In this document: positions 19,925 through 30,093 of the stretch, piece after piece | Position numbering within the stretch: position 1 is the first letter of the stretch | Layout of the letters: every line of letters starts with the position of its first letter | From: Cladosporium sp. IMV 00045 | Taxonomy: Eukaryota > Ascomycota > Dothideomycetes > Cladosporiales > Cladosporiaceae | Direction: 5' to 3' | NCBI GenBank assembly: GCA_001931905.2 | Contig: MSJI02000799.1 | Span: forward strand, 19,851 to 83,850 | DNA length: 64,000 nucleotides | Made by a program: the position numbers and the translations under genes | Notes under the pieces: model-generated | Told to the model about the DNA's origin: nothing | Seen by the model: only the letters and a program-made list of their open reading frames with translations | The model's database searches: none

Positions 19925-22900
19925 TTAAACAGTCTGGTATTTGCGCAACTGTAAAGAGAAGTAAACGTTAGCAATGTGATCCAGTAAATTCCACCAAAAG
20001 GGCAGTATAACAAAAAGGGGTGAGCAAAAACTTACATCCAACGTCAAAGCGCGACTAGAATTCACGCCCTGATCTCTCATAACGCCAACCAGCGTCTCAC
20101 TCTCCTGGAACAAGCCAGCCTTGAGCGAGATGACGACAAACTGCATACCCGGCCCGGCCTTTTCGCGGACATAGCTAGCCAGCCTCAGCGTATTCGCCAC
20201 ATCGAGGGCAGCGTCGACCTCGTCGAGCACGAAGAACGGGCTAGGAGCGTAAGTGTGAATGGCGAAAAGCAGAGCGAGCGCGGCCATGGTCTTCTCGCCT
20301 CCAGACAAGTGCTCCATGTCGCGGAAGCGCTTGCCGGGGGGTGTGGCGTGGTACTTGACGCCGGAGAGGTAGGGCTCGTCTTCCTCCTCGACGTCGAGGT
20401 AGGCTTGGCCGCCGAGGGGCCAGGAGGAGGATTTGGTGAGGTCTTTGTAGACGGGGGCGATCTGGTCTTTGATGTGGTTGAAGGCTTTGTTGAAGAGTTC
20501 CATGCGCTTCTGCTGCACCACTTGGAACTCCCTGTTGGCGCGGCGGTAGGCGTTGCGTGAGTCGTTGAATTCGCGCTCGACGGCTTGCAGCTTCTCGCTG
20601 GTTTGCTCGAGGCGGTCGGCGCTGCGCATGTTGGGGGCCATCTTGTCGAGCTCGGATTGGATGTTAGCAATCTTGTCAACGAGCATGGCTTCCGTATCCT
20701 CGGTGTAGGCGTCTGTGAGGTCTTCATCGAGGTCCTCGAAGGAAGGGTGAATGCCGTGGTCGTTGACTTTGGGTGCTCGCTGGCTCGAGTCCGCGCCGTC
20801 CACATACATCGCGTCCTCGTCGTCATCTTCATCGAGAATCGCTTCCTCGAGAGGGAGACTATCAAGCTTGCGGCTGCCGCGCTCCAGGGGCAATTCGATA
20901 TTCTCAACCTTGCAGTTTCTGAGCACACTGTATCTGGAGGTGCTGGCCTGGGTGATATTTGATTCCAGAGCCGTGACAAGATCAAGAGTCTTAGTGACAT
21001 CTTTTGACATCTTCTTGACCACAGCTCGAGCCTCGTTCACCCGCTCGCCGCGCTGCTCAAACTCGGCCTTCAATTCGTCAAGCTGTTCGTTGAGCTGTTC
21101 GACCTCAGCATTGAGGACATCAAGTTCGCCACCAATCTCCTCTCGCTCTGCATCGAGTTGGGCGATCAAGTCACGATCACGTTGACTGCTTGCATTGATG
21201 GTCTGAATGCGAGCGTCAGTGTTCGCCAACCGCTTTGTCTCGTAGTCGAGCTGATTCCTTAATCTGGAAATCTGTCTCTTGAATTCCACCTCCTTCTCTC
21301 TCGACTCTTGTTGCATACTGCCCTGCTGGCGTTCATATTCTCGAATGTCAGAATATCCGAGCCTCTGACAGAAGCCGCCAAAGATCTCATCTTCGATTTC
21401 GGCGATGGACGATGAATACTCTTCAAGCTGCTGGCGAAGACCATCGAGGCCGCGTGCTTGCTCGTTGTACTTTGGCTGACTTTCTGCCAGCTGTGATTGA
21501 GCAAACTTCAGTTCTTTGGTCTTGGAGTCGATGTTCCGATCCAAGGCTTCCAGTTCTTCTTGCGCATACTGCAATTTTGTTTGCAATCCAGAAAGATCGG
21601 ACTGAAGGTGCTCGGCCTCGATTTGGCGCTTGTGATCATTCGGCAAAGCATCGAGGTCGGACTTGAGCTTCTCAACCAAAGTCCTCAAGTTCTCGACCTC
21701 CGTGTCTTCCCATCGTCGCTTTCGGTCACCCGGAGCCTCTCCGCCAGAGATGAGATCACCCTTGGTGATACTCCTACCGTCAAGAGTGACCATCTTGACG
21801 TCTACTTTACGGTTCCACTTCAGCTCGCGGGCGACTTCCCAGTCGTCGCAAATCATAGCATCACCGCAGGCAAAGCTCACAGCGCGCTCGAGGGAGCTGT
21901 CAAACTCGACAGTATCGACGGCGAGCCTTGCTCCACGGTTTAAGCCTCTGTAGTTTGCGTTCGGCTGCTTGTGCACGATCGTGTCGAGCGGCACGAAAGC
22001 CATGGTGCCGGAACGTTGAGATTTGAGGTAGTCGATGCAGTCCTTCGCCGTCTTCTCCGTATCGGTGACCACTGCATCCCACCAACGACCGAGCACGATG
22101 GGCAAAGCTGTTTCGTACTTCTTGTGTTTCGGCTTCACAATCTGATGGATCATGCCCTTCACACCAGGGAAGATGCGCTTCATCTGCGCGACAGTCTCCT
22201 TTTGGCGAGCTTCCTTGTTTGACTCACGTTGTTGTGACCGGCCTTCCGCCAACTTGGCTCCAGCCTGCTGCAGCTTTTCTTCCAGTTCTTGGGCGCTTTG
22301 CCTGGTACGGGTGCGTTCACTGTTCAGAGTGTTGATTGCAGACTGTTTGGCGCGAAGTTCTTGGGTGGTGGCTTTGACTTGTCGATTGCATTCTGCGCGG
22401 CGCTCTTTAAGAGAACCGATATCCTCTTGAAGGCTTCTGACAGTACCCTGCGAGCGCTCAACTGATGATTTGAGGGAATTGACAGTCTCCTCATCCGTCC
22501 TGAGTTGGGTCTTGATGTTGTCGACTTTGATTTGGTCCTCGCCGGAGCGCTTGTAGACTTCTCCTCGAAGGCGCTGATACTCTTCCAAATCTTGCGGGCT
22601 TAGGGCGCGGCCAGTTTGCTGTTGCTGAGCCATCCACTCTTTCTGCCACCGATCTTGAGCCTTCTCAGTGGTCGCAAGATCCTTCTGGAGCTTGTCTGCG
22701 GCGGCTTGCTGTGACTGTCGCTCTTTGCCGATATCTTCAATTTGTTTCTCATACGTTCGCAGTTTCTTGTTAGAAATGCTGAGCTTTTCGTCAATCGGCA
22801 CAAGCGCATTCTCCTTCTCTTCGATGCTCTTCTCCCTGCGCTTCATGTCACGCTCGACCTTGTTGACATCGCGGCCAACCTTTGCCTGGTCTTGCTGTGC

Positions 22901-23815
22901 CTTTGCGAGCTGATCTTCATATTTCTGGACATTGCGTCTGTACTCTTTGAGCTCGTCCTGGTGCCTCTGGATCTCAGCAGTGCTGTCCTCAATTGTACGC
23001 TGGAAGTGGTACAGCTTGAATAGGACGCTGGTGACCACAGCCTGGTCCTTCTCGGCGCGCTTCTGCTCATACGAATCCAGCTCATCCTTCTGCTGTTGGT
23101 ACGCTTTGATTTCAGTGTTGATGCCGCGACGCAAGTCCATCTTTTCCTTTTGGGTATTCTCAGCCTTTGCTGCTTCGGCTTTGAGTCTCTCGTACTCCTT
23201 AGAATACTCCAGAGATCCACTGATTTGCTCGAGCAGGCGCGTCAGATCTTTAGGCGACTGTGATGCGACAGCCTCAACGTCACCCTGGAAGACCAGAAAA
23301 TTGCGCGCTTTGATGAGGATGTTCTCGGCTTCCAGTGCGTCGTTGTATTGTTTCGCGGTCACACCGCGGTTGTTGATGCGATACTCGCTCTGTCCAGAAG
23401 AGGTGATGCTGCGCTTCCATCGTTGCTCCTCACCCGCGTCGTCCTCGTAGACGGCCATGACCCAAGCCGTTTGCGGGTCATTGCGCTGTGTGGTGGTTTG
23501 GGTATCCTGGTCGTCGTCTTCTGCCTCTGCGACTCCTGTCGCTTGCCCATCCCCTTCCTCTTCTACGACATCGCCATTCGCGTCGATCTTCGAGTGCTTC
23601 AAAACGCGTCCGCGGTAGACCAGATCTCTAAGATGGGTTGATCGCAAGTGGGAAGATTTGATGCCGAGGACGAAGGAGATGGCGTCCATAGAGTTGGACT
23701 TGCCGGATCCATTGGGGCCAATGATGGAGGTGAAGTAGGAGTCGCCGAATTGCAAGACATGGTGGCCTTTGTATGACTTGAAGTTGAACAGCTCCAAGGC
23801 GAGAAGCTTGCCCAT
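19925..23815 (-). CDS. SMC1: Cohesin subunit SMC1
   Basis: ATPase of the cohesin ring that holds sister chromatids together in the nucleus. Visible: Walker A GPNGSGKS (residues 33-40); a Q-loop region ending at NFLVFQGDVEAV, typical of SMC1; long coiled coils; a hinge in the middle (about 540-680); then the second coil, the signature LSGGEKTMAALALL (about 1168) and Walker B FFVLDEVDAALD (about 1192). The end, LTLDLRKYQTV, appears only if a last intron (19949-20035, GT-AG, 87 bases) is removed, giving 1267 residues; unspliced it stays open and adds 29 residues. No other intron is needed. The gene is head to head with the GPC1-type gene across 719 bases. FVLGIKSSHLRSTHL and GDVEAVA fit SMC1 rather than SMC2, 3 or 4. 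Confidence 0.96.
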   Translation of the reverse strand: MGKLLALELFNFKSYKGHHVLQFGDSYFTSIIGPNGSGKSNSMDAISFVLGIKSSHLRSTHLRDLVYRGRVLKHSKIDANGDVVEEEGDGQATGVAEAEDDDQDTQTTTQRNDPQTAWVMAVYEDDAGEEQRWKRSITSSGQSEYRINNRGVTAKQYNDALEAENILIKARNFLVFQGDVEAVASQSPKDLTRLLEQISGSLEYSKEYERLKAEAAKAENTQKEKMDLRRGINTEIKAYQQQKDELDSYEQKRAEKDQAVVTSVLFKLYHFQRTIEDSTAEIQRHQDELKEYRRNVQKYEDQLAKAQQDQAKVGRDVNKVERDMKRREKSIEEKENALVPIDEKLSISNKKLRTYEKQIEDIGKERQSQQAAADKLQKDLATTEKAQDRWQKEWMAQQQQTGRALSPQDLEEYQRLRGEVYKRSGEDQIKVDNIKTQLRTDEETVNSLKSSVERSQGTVRSLQEDIGSLKERRAECNRQVKATTQELRAKQSAINTLNSERTRTRQSAQELEEKLQQAGAKLAEGRSQQRESNKEARQKETVAQMKRIFPGVKGMIHQIVKPKHKKYETALPIVLGRWWDAVVTDTEKTAKDCIDYLKSQRSGTMAFVPLDTIVHKQPNANYRGLNRGARLAVDTVEFDSSLERAVSFACGDAMICDDWEVARELKWNRKVDVKMVTLDGRSITKGDLISGGEAPGDRKRRWEDTEVENLRTLVEKLKSDLDALPNDHKRQIEAEHLQSDLSGLQTKLQYAQEELEALDRNIDSKTKELKFAQSQLAESQPKYNEQARGLDGLRQQLEEYSSSIAEIEDEIFGGFCQRLGYSDIREYERQQGSMQQESREKEVEFKRQISRLRNQLDYETKRLANTDARIQTINASSQRDRDLIAQLDAEREEIGGELDVLNAEVEQLNEQLDELKAEFEQRGERVNEARAVVKKMSKDVTKTLDLVTALESNITQASTSRYSVLRNCKVENIELPLERGSRKLDSLPLEEAILDEDDDEDAMYVDGADSSQRAPKVNDHGIHPSFEDLDEDLTDAYTEDTEAMLVDKIANIQSELDKMAPNMRSADRLEQTSEKLQAVEREFNDSRNAYRRANREFQVVQQKRMELFNKAFNHIKDQIAPVYKDLTKSSSWPLGGQAYLDVEEEDEPYLSGVKYHATPPGKRFRDMEHLSGGEKTMAALALLFAIHTYAPSPFFVLDEVDAALDVANTLRLASYVREKAGPGMQFVVISLKAGLFQESETLVGVMRDQGVNSSRALTLDVSFCSPLFVILPFWWNLLDHIANVYFSLQLRKYQTV

Positions 23816-24534
23816 TGTGAAGAGACGCTGCCTCGTGAGCGTCGATCAGAGGTGGGTCGAGGGTCAGAAGGAAGATGCGCGAATTATGCGCGTCTCATGC
23901 GATTGCGCAGTCGTCTTTGCGAAAAGGTCTGACTGTTGGTATAGGTGTGATGATCAGTAAGTTATGGCGGTGGTGTTGCTCAGGTCCCCGCGTCGCAGCC
24001 TCTCAAACACGCGCTCTCTCGCGTTTACCTCTCAGTGTGGGGATATCTCGGCTTCTTCGTCCGAGATAGATCCTCCAGTCGATAACATTCGCGGTGTGAC
24101 GTAGCAAGCTCTCGCCAACCAGAGGACAGCTCTACACCACGCACGCAAAAATACCAGACAAACACACACACCCTTCTGTTTCGGCCGTCTGCTGTGCCCT
24201 TCAGCCTCTTCCTATCGCGTGGCCCATCTGTCGGCAGTAGTCAGACTACCGTAGGTCATCTGCGCTGCCAAACCACAGGAGCCTATAACATTCCAGCACA
24301 GAGCCTCTCCGCTCTTCAGGACCTGGTCTAACACTCACATATTACCGACTAATCACCTCTCTAGTCGAGGTAGAGGAGGACATACGAAAGGCTCTTGGAA
24401 CATTCTTCAGCTTCTGCTCTCTATCTCTTGGAGGACTGTGCTCCACCGCGACATCTTAGCAATCCGTCGCCAAAGCCATCGCGTCTGTTGACAACAACAC
24501 CAAATTCCGAAGGGGAGGACGAGAGTCGCACTTC
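23816..24534. promoter_or_regulatory. Shared promoter region of SMC1 and the GPC1-type gene
   Basis: The 719 bases between two divergent ATGs. C/T-rich blocks before 24535 look like a promoter/leader. I see no cell-cycle element that I can name with confidence. Confidence 0.5.
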
Positions 24535-26222
24535 ATGACAGATAAACACGCAAATCATTCCGCACCATCAACTTTCCCTCCGCTGGAACTGGATCAAATG
24601 GCTGCTGCAAAAGAGGAGGATCAAAAGCCGCTCGAGGGCAACAGCGCTTTCACTGAAGAATCCGCCGACTACCTCACCGCTGGCTCATCTTCTGATCCCT
24701 ACGCCACACCTGGCACGCCCGCTCTGACCCATACGATCAGTAATTCCGACTCTACCAGTTTCGACAGCATCGGAAATGACAACTTTCAACCCTTGGATCG
24801 CCTCACCATGTTCGACCTCCTCGAGAACCTTTCATTACCCATACGGCTGGAGAAGATGCAGAATGCCCTGAGCCAGCAGGCCGAAAAGGTACGGGCACAA
24901 AGACGCAAGATTGCCGGTCGCGCACAATCGAGCAAAGAAAACATTGTCGAAGAATGGCGAAAACGCGTCCCCATAGGACCTGAAGAGCAGCTTGACAAGT
25001 ATCGCAAGCGCATGCGAACGACTGTCGACAAGCTGAACACCCGCTTCAACGATGCCAAAACCGTGAGTCTGGGAGAGAAGATCAGCTTCGTCTTTGCCGT
25101 CTTGAACATCTTCATATCTGGCTGGCTTATCGGCGCCTGGCCAGAGATCTTTCACTACTGGTATACCGTGCAACTGGCCTACTATATGCCCATAAGATGG
25201 TACAGGTATCACAAGATCGGCTATCACTACTTCCTCGCGGACTTGTGTTACTTTGTCAATCTACTCTTGATACTCAGCATCTGGTTCTTCCCGCAGTCCA
25301 AGAGACTATTCATCGCCACGTATTGCTTGTGTTTCGGCAACAACGCCGTCGCGATAGCCATGTGGCGGAACAGCCTCGTGTTTCACAGTTTGGACAAAGT
25401 CACCAGGTTCGTCCATCTTTGCATCTCCAAAGATACAACACCCAACTGACACATCCCAGTCTCTTCGTCCACATCATGCCCTGCGCGACCCTCCACGTGA
25501 TGGTGCACGTCATCTCGCGCGAAATGCAAGAACGCGTCTTCCCCGCCGTCGCCACGATCAAATACTCCCAACCCGGCACCCCGGAACACTACTCCCTCGG
25601 CGCCATGATAATCTGGGTCACACTCCCCTACGCAATCTGGCAGCTCAGCTACCACTTCCTGATCACGGTGCGCAAGCGCAGCAAAATCGCCGCCGGCAAC
25701 CCCACCTCCTTCACCTTCCTGCGCAAAAGCTACGCCAAAAACCCGCTCGGCAAATTCGTCCTCTCCTTCCCGGACAGCTTGCAGGAGCCCGTGTTCATGT
25801 GCATTCAGTACTCGTACGCTCTGCTCACTATGATCCCCTGCCCGCTGTGGTTCTGGTACCGCTGGGCCTCGTCGGCGTTCATGATGGTAGTGCTGGCGTG
25901 GGCGAGCTGGAACGGCGCGACGTTTTACATTGACGTGTTTGGCAAGCGCATGGAGAAGGAGCTCAACGCGCTCAGGAAGGAGGTGCAGAATATGAGCAAG
26001 TCGCCTAGCATTGAGGGGATGTCGAATGTCGGATCACCGGTGGGGTCGCCGGCTGGTCCGACGGGTGCGGATGGTGCTGGCGCCGCTTCGACGTCTGCGT
26101 TGGACCTTGGACCGCCTGCGTCGCAAGGGCAGGGGAGGAGTTTGGATCAGGTCACCGTGGGCGATTCGGCTGGGAAGGCGATGTCTGCTGCCATGGGTGA
26201 GGAGGATGCGAAGAAGAAGTGA
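24535..26222 (+). CDS. GPC1: Glycerophosphocholine acyltransferase (GPC1 family, DUF2838)
   Basis: Multispanning ER-type membrane enzyme that transfers an acyl group from acyl-CoA to glycerophosphocholine, allowing phosphatidylcholine remodelling; this role is known for the yeast GPC1 family. Exons 24535-25406 and 25460-26222 (intron 25407-25459) give 544 residues. After a Ser/Thr-rich N-terminus and a basic helix, the DUF2838-like core begins with EKISFVFAVLNIFISGWLIG, followed by MPIRWYRYHKIGYHYFLADL, FGNNAVAIAMWRNSLVFHSLDK across the intron, and HVMVHVISREMQERVFP. Several hydrophobic helices follow, then a short coil (MEKELNALRKEV) and a disordered tail. It is longer than yeast Gpc1, mainly through the tails. 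An internal ATG at 24598 is an alternative start. Confidence 0.9.
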
Positions 26223-27386
26223 TGACGTTACAAGGGTCTGACGATAAGAAATGGAACTGATGAGAGACTTGGAGGCTAGGAGAAAGGGTTGATTCTGCGA
26301 ATTTTCGTGCCTGTTCTGCTATTTTCGGAGGACTTCTTCGATCGTCTTTGTTTCCGCATGGCGCTGGAGGAAATAATAGGACAAGTGAGGCGCATTCTAG
26401 GGCCTTTGCATGACTGTCCGGGTTGGTTTACAGGAGATTTCGAACAGCGCCTATTTGAGCAGTAAACGAGTTCACGTCAATCGCGATACCAATCTTCCTA
26501 TCCATCCCCTTTTGCCGTGCTCAGGTTGGCCACTTTCTTTCGCGGTGTTGAACGTCGCTGGATTTTCTAAGGTTTCACATCTCGCTCTGGCGGATGAGTT
26601 CTCTGATTTCTACAGCTCGGTTCTCAACCGCAGCAATGCTACAAGCTCAACGCACACAATGCTTTGCACCCGACTGAAGTGTTGCTATCAAGAATGGATG
26701 CAGAGGTTTCGTCTAGAACTGATCCCACCCTCAGTAGTTTCGCCGTCTTGTCGACTTCCACCATCGTGCTTAACTTCTCAAGGCCATCCACCTCAGCCCG
26801 ATGGAGGTTTTATACATGACTCGTTCGGCCTTTCGTGTTCCTTAGCATGCCATTGATTGTTTCCATCTTGGGAGTCCGCCTCACCGACCGGAAATCGTGA
26901 TATATCATCAACAGATCTATTTCGTCTCGACCGTCAAATTCGTCCGCGGGTGCATGTATTCGTCGTTACCCTTGTTCTCCTATTCTGAATCACAATTAGA
27001 CGCATGTTAGGGAAAAGCCTGAAAAGCCTCCTGTGCAATTTAAAGTATGATACTCTGAGCCTTTGTCACTCGCAACATCCCATACTGCATAAATTCTCAG
27101 AATCGATCGCGAGGCAACACTCTAGGACATCGTTTCAGAATGGAAGAGCCAAAGAAAATGCATTCTCGACAGACAAGTTACATGTATGTGGATATGCTCG
27201 CGCTTCTATATCCACGTTCACGCCCTTCACGCATCGATCTCAAAGGCCCCTGACGCAAAAAGCCCACTCCTCACCCTCCTCTGCCATTCCGTCTCCATGA
27301 AAACAACCGCTTCACGCGCAACAAAGACAGCAAAACAATACAGCCTCGAAAAGCAAAAGCGAAGCGCAATCTCCCCCGAAAAAGAA
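26223..27386. other. Intergenic, about 1.2 kb
   Basis: Between the GPC1-type gene and the tRNA gene. A 148-codon plus frame at 26410 has no recognisable feature. Nothing supported. Confidence 0.45.
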
Positions 27387-27514
27387 TGCATCGGCCGGGA
27401 ATCGAACCCGGGGCTGGCCGACTTTCCTCGCATCACACGTTCCACATCTTTGCAGACATGAGAGAAAGATGCTCGAGATGGCAACGGCCAATACTACCAC
27501 TAAACCACCAATGC
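27387..27514 (-). tRNA. tRNA-Gly (anticodon GCC) with a 57-base intron
   Basis: Read on minus from 27514. The acceptor stem GCATTGG pairs with CCGATGC (one G-U); the D arm has GTTTAGTGGTAGTA; the anticodon stem GGCCG pairs with CGGCC; the anticodon GCC is at 27482-27480; the T arm is CCGGG-TTCGATT-CCCGG; the discriminator base is A. An intron at 27422-27478 sits exactly after position 37, the standard place. Removing it leaves 71 bases, the usual size of eukaryotic tRNA-Gly(GCC). The internal A and B boxes for RNA polymerase III are intact. CCA is not encoded. A T-run terminator is not obvious immediately after the 3' end. Confidence 0.93.
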
Positions 27515-28253
27515 TTTTGGTTGATTTGATGAGTCAGCAAGCGTCTGTTCAGTTCATGTAGATTGGTGGTGGTAGCGAGGCGAGTGATGGGAGCAGNNNN
27601 NNNNNNNNNNNNNNNNNNTGTGTTGAAGTGATGGCCATGGCGCGCTGTCGGATCGTGGACACAGATCCTGGGATGGCGATGAAGTCTTCGATGAGGGCGA
27701 GGAGACGAAAGCGCCGGGATGGGTTGAGAGGAACAGCAGCAACGGGCGAGGAAAGCCGTGGCATGACGAAGAAGAAAAAAGAAGAAGAGAAAGATAGAGG
27801 CGGTCGAAAAGGTCAGAGAAAAAGGATGAAAACACTTTCTTTTCGTTTGCTTTTCTAATCGCCAACAATGCTCGCTTATACAACAGCACAAAGAACGCAG
27901 GTAAAAGCAATAATAAACAGCAAGCGTGACAATGTCCCAGTAAAATGGACGATTATAGAGAGTAATGAGGAAAAAGGTGATCCGAGAGAAAAAGAGCCAG
28001 AGCCGGAGCCGTCGATCATTTCGTGTTGCTGCTGTAATGGATTCTTGTTTGCCAGTTTCTACATTCTTTGTATCGGCAAGTTGGTGTCTTTGCTGTACAT
28101 TCTTCTGTACGAAATGGTGGTCTAGCGAACTGCGTGCACGCGAAGACCCAAAAAGTCGGCGAAGGAGGCTGACAAACGCTGATTATCTCTAATCCGAGGG
28201 ATCGTCGCAGTGAAAATTGACGAACTTTTACTCAACCATGGCAGGACGCCGAC
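27515..28253. other. Intergenic with an assembly gap (N) at 27597-27618
   Basis: About 740 bases between the tRNA and the MFS gene. It holds 22 unknown bases. Purine-rich sequence (GAAGAAAAAAGAAGAAGAG) lies at about 27770-27790. No gene supported; frames crossing the Ns are not meaningful. Confidence 0.6.
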
Positions 28254-30093
28254 TTAATGACCATGGCCGTGACCATGGCCATTCTCCGCTGTCGAATTAT
28301 CTTGCGCAGCCCCCTGCTGTTGCGAAGGAGACCTGTGCAGGAAGGAGTTCTCAACCTCGACAGGTCCGACATGCTTTCTGGGAATGAAAGGCAGCTGAAC
28401 AATGCCCAGAACAGCAGCGCCGGCGATAGTGAACCACGCAGCTCCCGAGCCGCCGTAGCTGTACACGATGCCGACCAGGGGAGGGGACACGGTCCTTGCG
28501 AGACAGCAGCCAGACATCGCGAGACCGTTTACCTTGCCGAGGACCTGAGGAGAGGGTGTGGCGTCTTTCAGCAGGATCAGGGCGGCGGGGTAGATGATTA
28601 TGCCGACGAAACTCTGCATGATGAGAGAGACGTAGATGAGTGCCGAGGTCATGTTCGCGGGTCCGGCGCTGATGAATGGGAGCATCAGGTAGGGAATGGG
28701 GAAGAGGATGACCATGGAGATGAAGGATTTCCAAATGCCGACTTTCTCGATGAAGATAGGGAAGATGAGGCCTTGAATGAGGAGACCAATCGCGCCGTTG
28801 ATGGCGAGGTAGACACCGACATCGTGGACAGTCATGCCAAGACCGCCGTGCAGATCCAGATGTTGGATGGCGGCTTTAGGCTCGTCCAGGATCCAAGTTG
28901 GCAATAGACTGAGGTAGGCCATGGAGTGGAATGAAACAATGACCAAGGCGATCGTGACCATGATGATAGTATAGTTGAAAGCCTTGCCAGTGTACTCGGC
29001 GGTAGGACCTGCGCGGCTGGCACCGCGTCGAGGCTCAGGACGGCTCTGAGCAACATCGCGGCGAATCTTCTGGGCCTCTTCAGGGGCGAACCTGATGGAA
29101 TGGACGGTGGCGAAAGATGATTTCCTGATGTCGAAGTACTGACCGACGGATCCAGGGAGACCTTCCTCGATGAAAGACGGACGGGGAGCGCGGCTTGCTT
29201 GCGAGCGACGGCGGACGGATCCAGCGTTGCTTGCTCTGGGTGCAAGGAGGGAGGAAGTCTCGTCGAAGACGCTTGCACTGTCGTCCACAGCACCGTCATC
29301 TGCGGGTGAATGCAGAGGGTTGGTCTCTTCCAGGAAAAAGATTCCCTGCACGATTGCGAGAACGATAACAATGACAGCCACCAAATTGGGGAGCAGATAA
29401 GGATAAGTCGCCCAGAAGCTGTCCAGAGAGAAGAGACCGGGATAAAAGCGAGCCGGCTGAGCCAGGAAGCCTCCCATGGCGGATCCAATGATACCGCCCA
29501 GAGTCCAGACGAAAGGCTGCACAGCATACGCCTTGGCTGTGAGAGGTGTCAGCGGGCATAAAGCCACCACGCGCGACGAATCGCATAAGTAGAGGGCAAG
29601 AGTAAGACGTACGTTCGTGCTCGGGCTTCTTGACCATCTCGGCAACCATAGTCTGCATGACAGCGACGTTTCCATTCAAGGCGCCTCCGACGAATCGCGC
29701 CAACAGAGCGACCCAGTACTTGGTGGCGAGACCGAAGATCAGACTTGAGATCGCAACACCTCCCAGACCGATCAGAACGACTGGCTTGCGACCATAGCGG
29801 TCCGAGAGTGCGCCCCATCCCATTGCAGTAAGAGCTTCGGCGACAGCGTAGGCGGAAACCAGGAGACCAGCGTAGAAGGAAGCATCAGTCTCGTCGCCAT
29901 CGTGCAGATCTTTGACCATGGCATAGGTGTAGGCCAGGATGGAGTTGAAGGCTATAGGTTCGGAGAAGCGACACATCGCTGGACGGCGGTCAGTGGTTGA
30001 AAGTCTTGGGTGATTTTGATGGAGGCTCTACGCACCCAGAATGGTGAGTTGGCGGACGGGAAAGGCGTCGGGATCGTCTTTGAGAGAAATCAT
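28254..30093 (-). CDS. MFS transporter (ZIF1/YCR023C-like drug:H+ antiporter group)
   Basis: Membrane transporter with about 12 helices. Exons on minus: 30093-30036, 29978-29613, 29536-28254, with GT-AG introns 29979-30035 and 29537-29612; all join in frame to 568 residues. The start LTILAMCRFSEPIAF (split by intron 1) is typical of this fungal MFS group. The loop 2-3 motif GWGALSDRYGRKPV and the loop after helix 4 (EPKAYAVQPFVWTLGGIIG across intron 2) are clear. A long cytosolic loop with Ser/Arg-rich sequence separates the two halves. The last residues alternate His and Gly, which could bind metal; relatives include zinc-induced facilitators, but the substrate is not shown by sequence. Confidence 0.92.

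Noticed and set aside
27433..27891. Minus frame of 152 codons crossing the N gap
   Set aside because: It runs through the tRNA gene and 22 unknown bases; not a credible gene.
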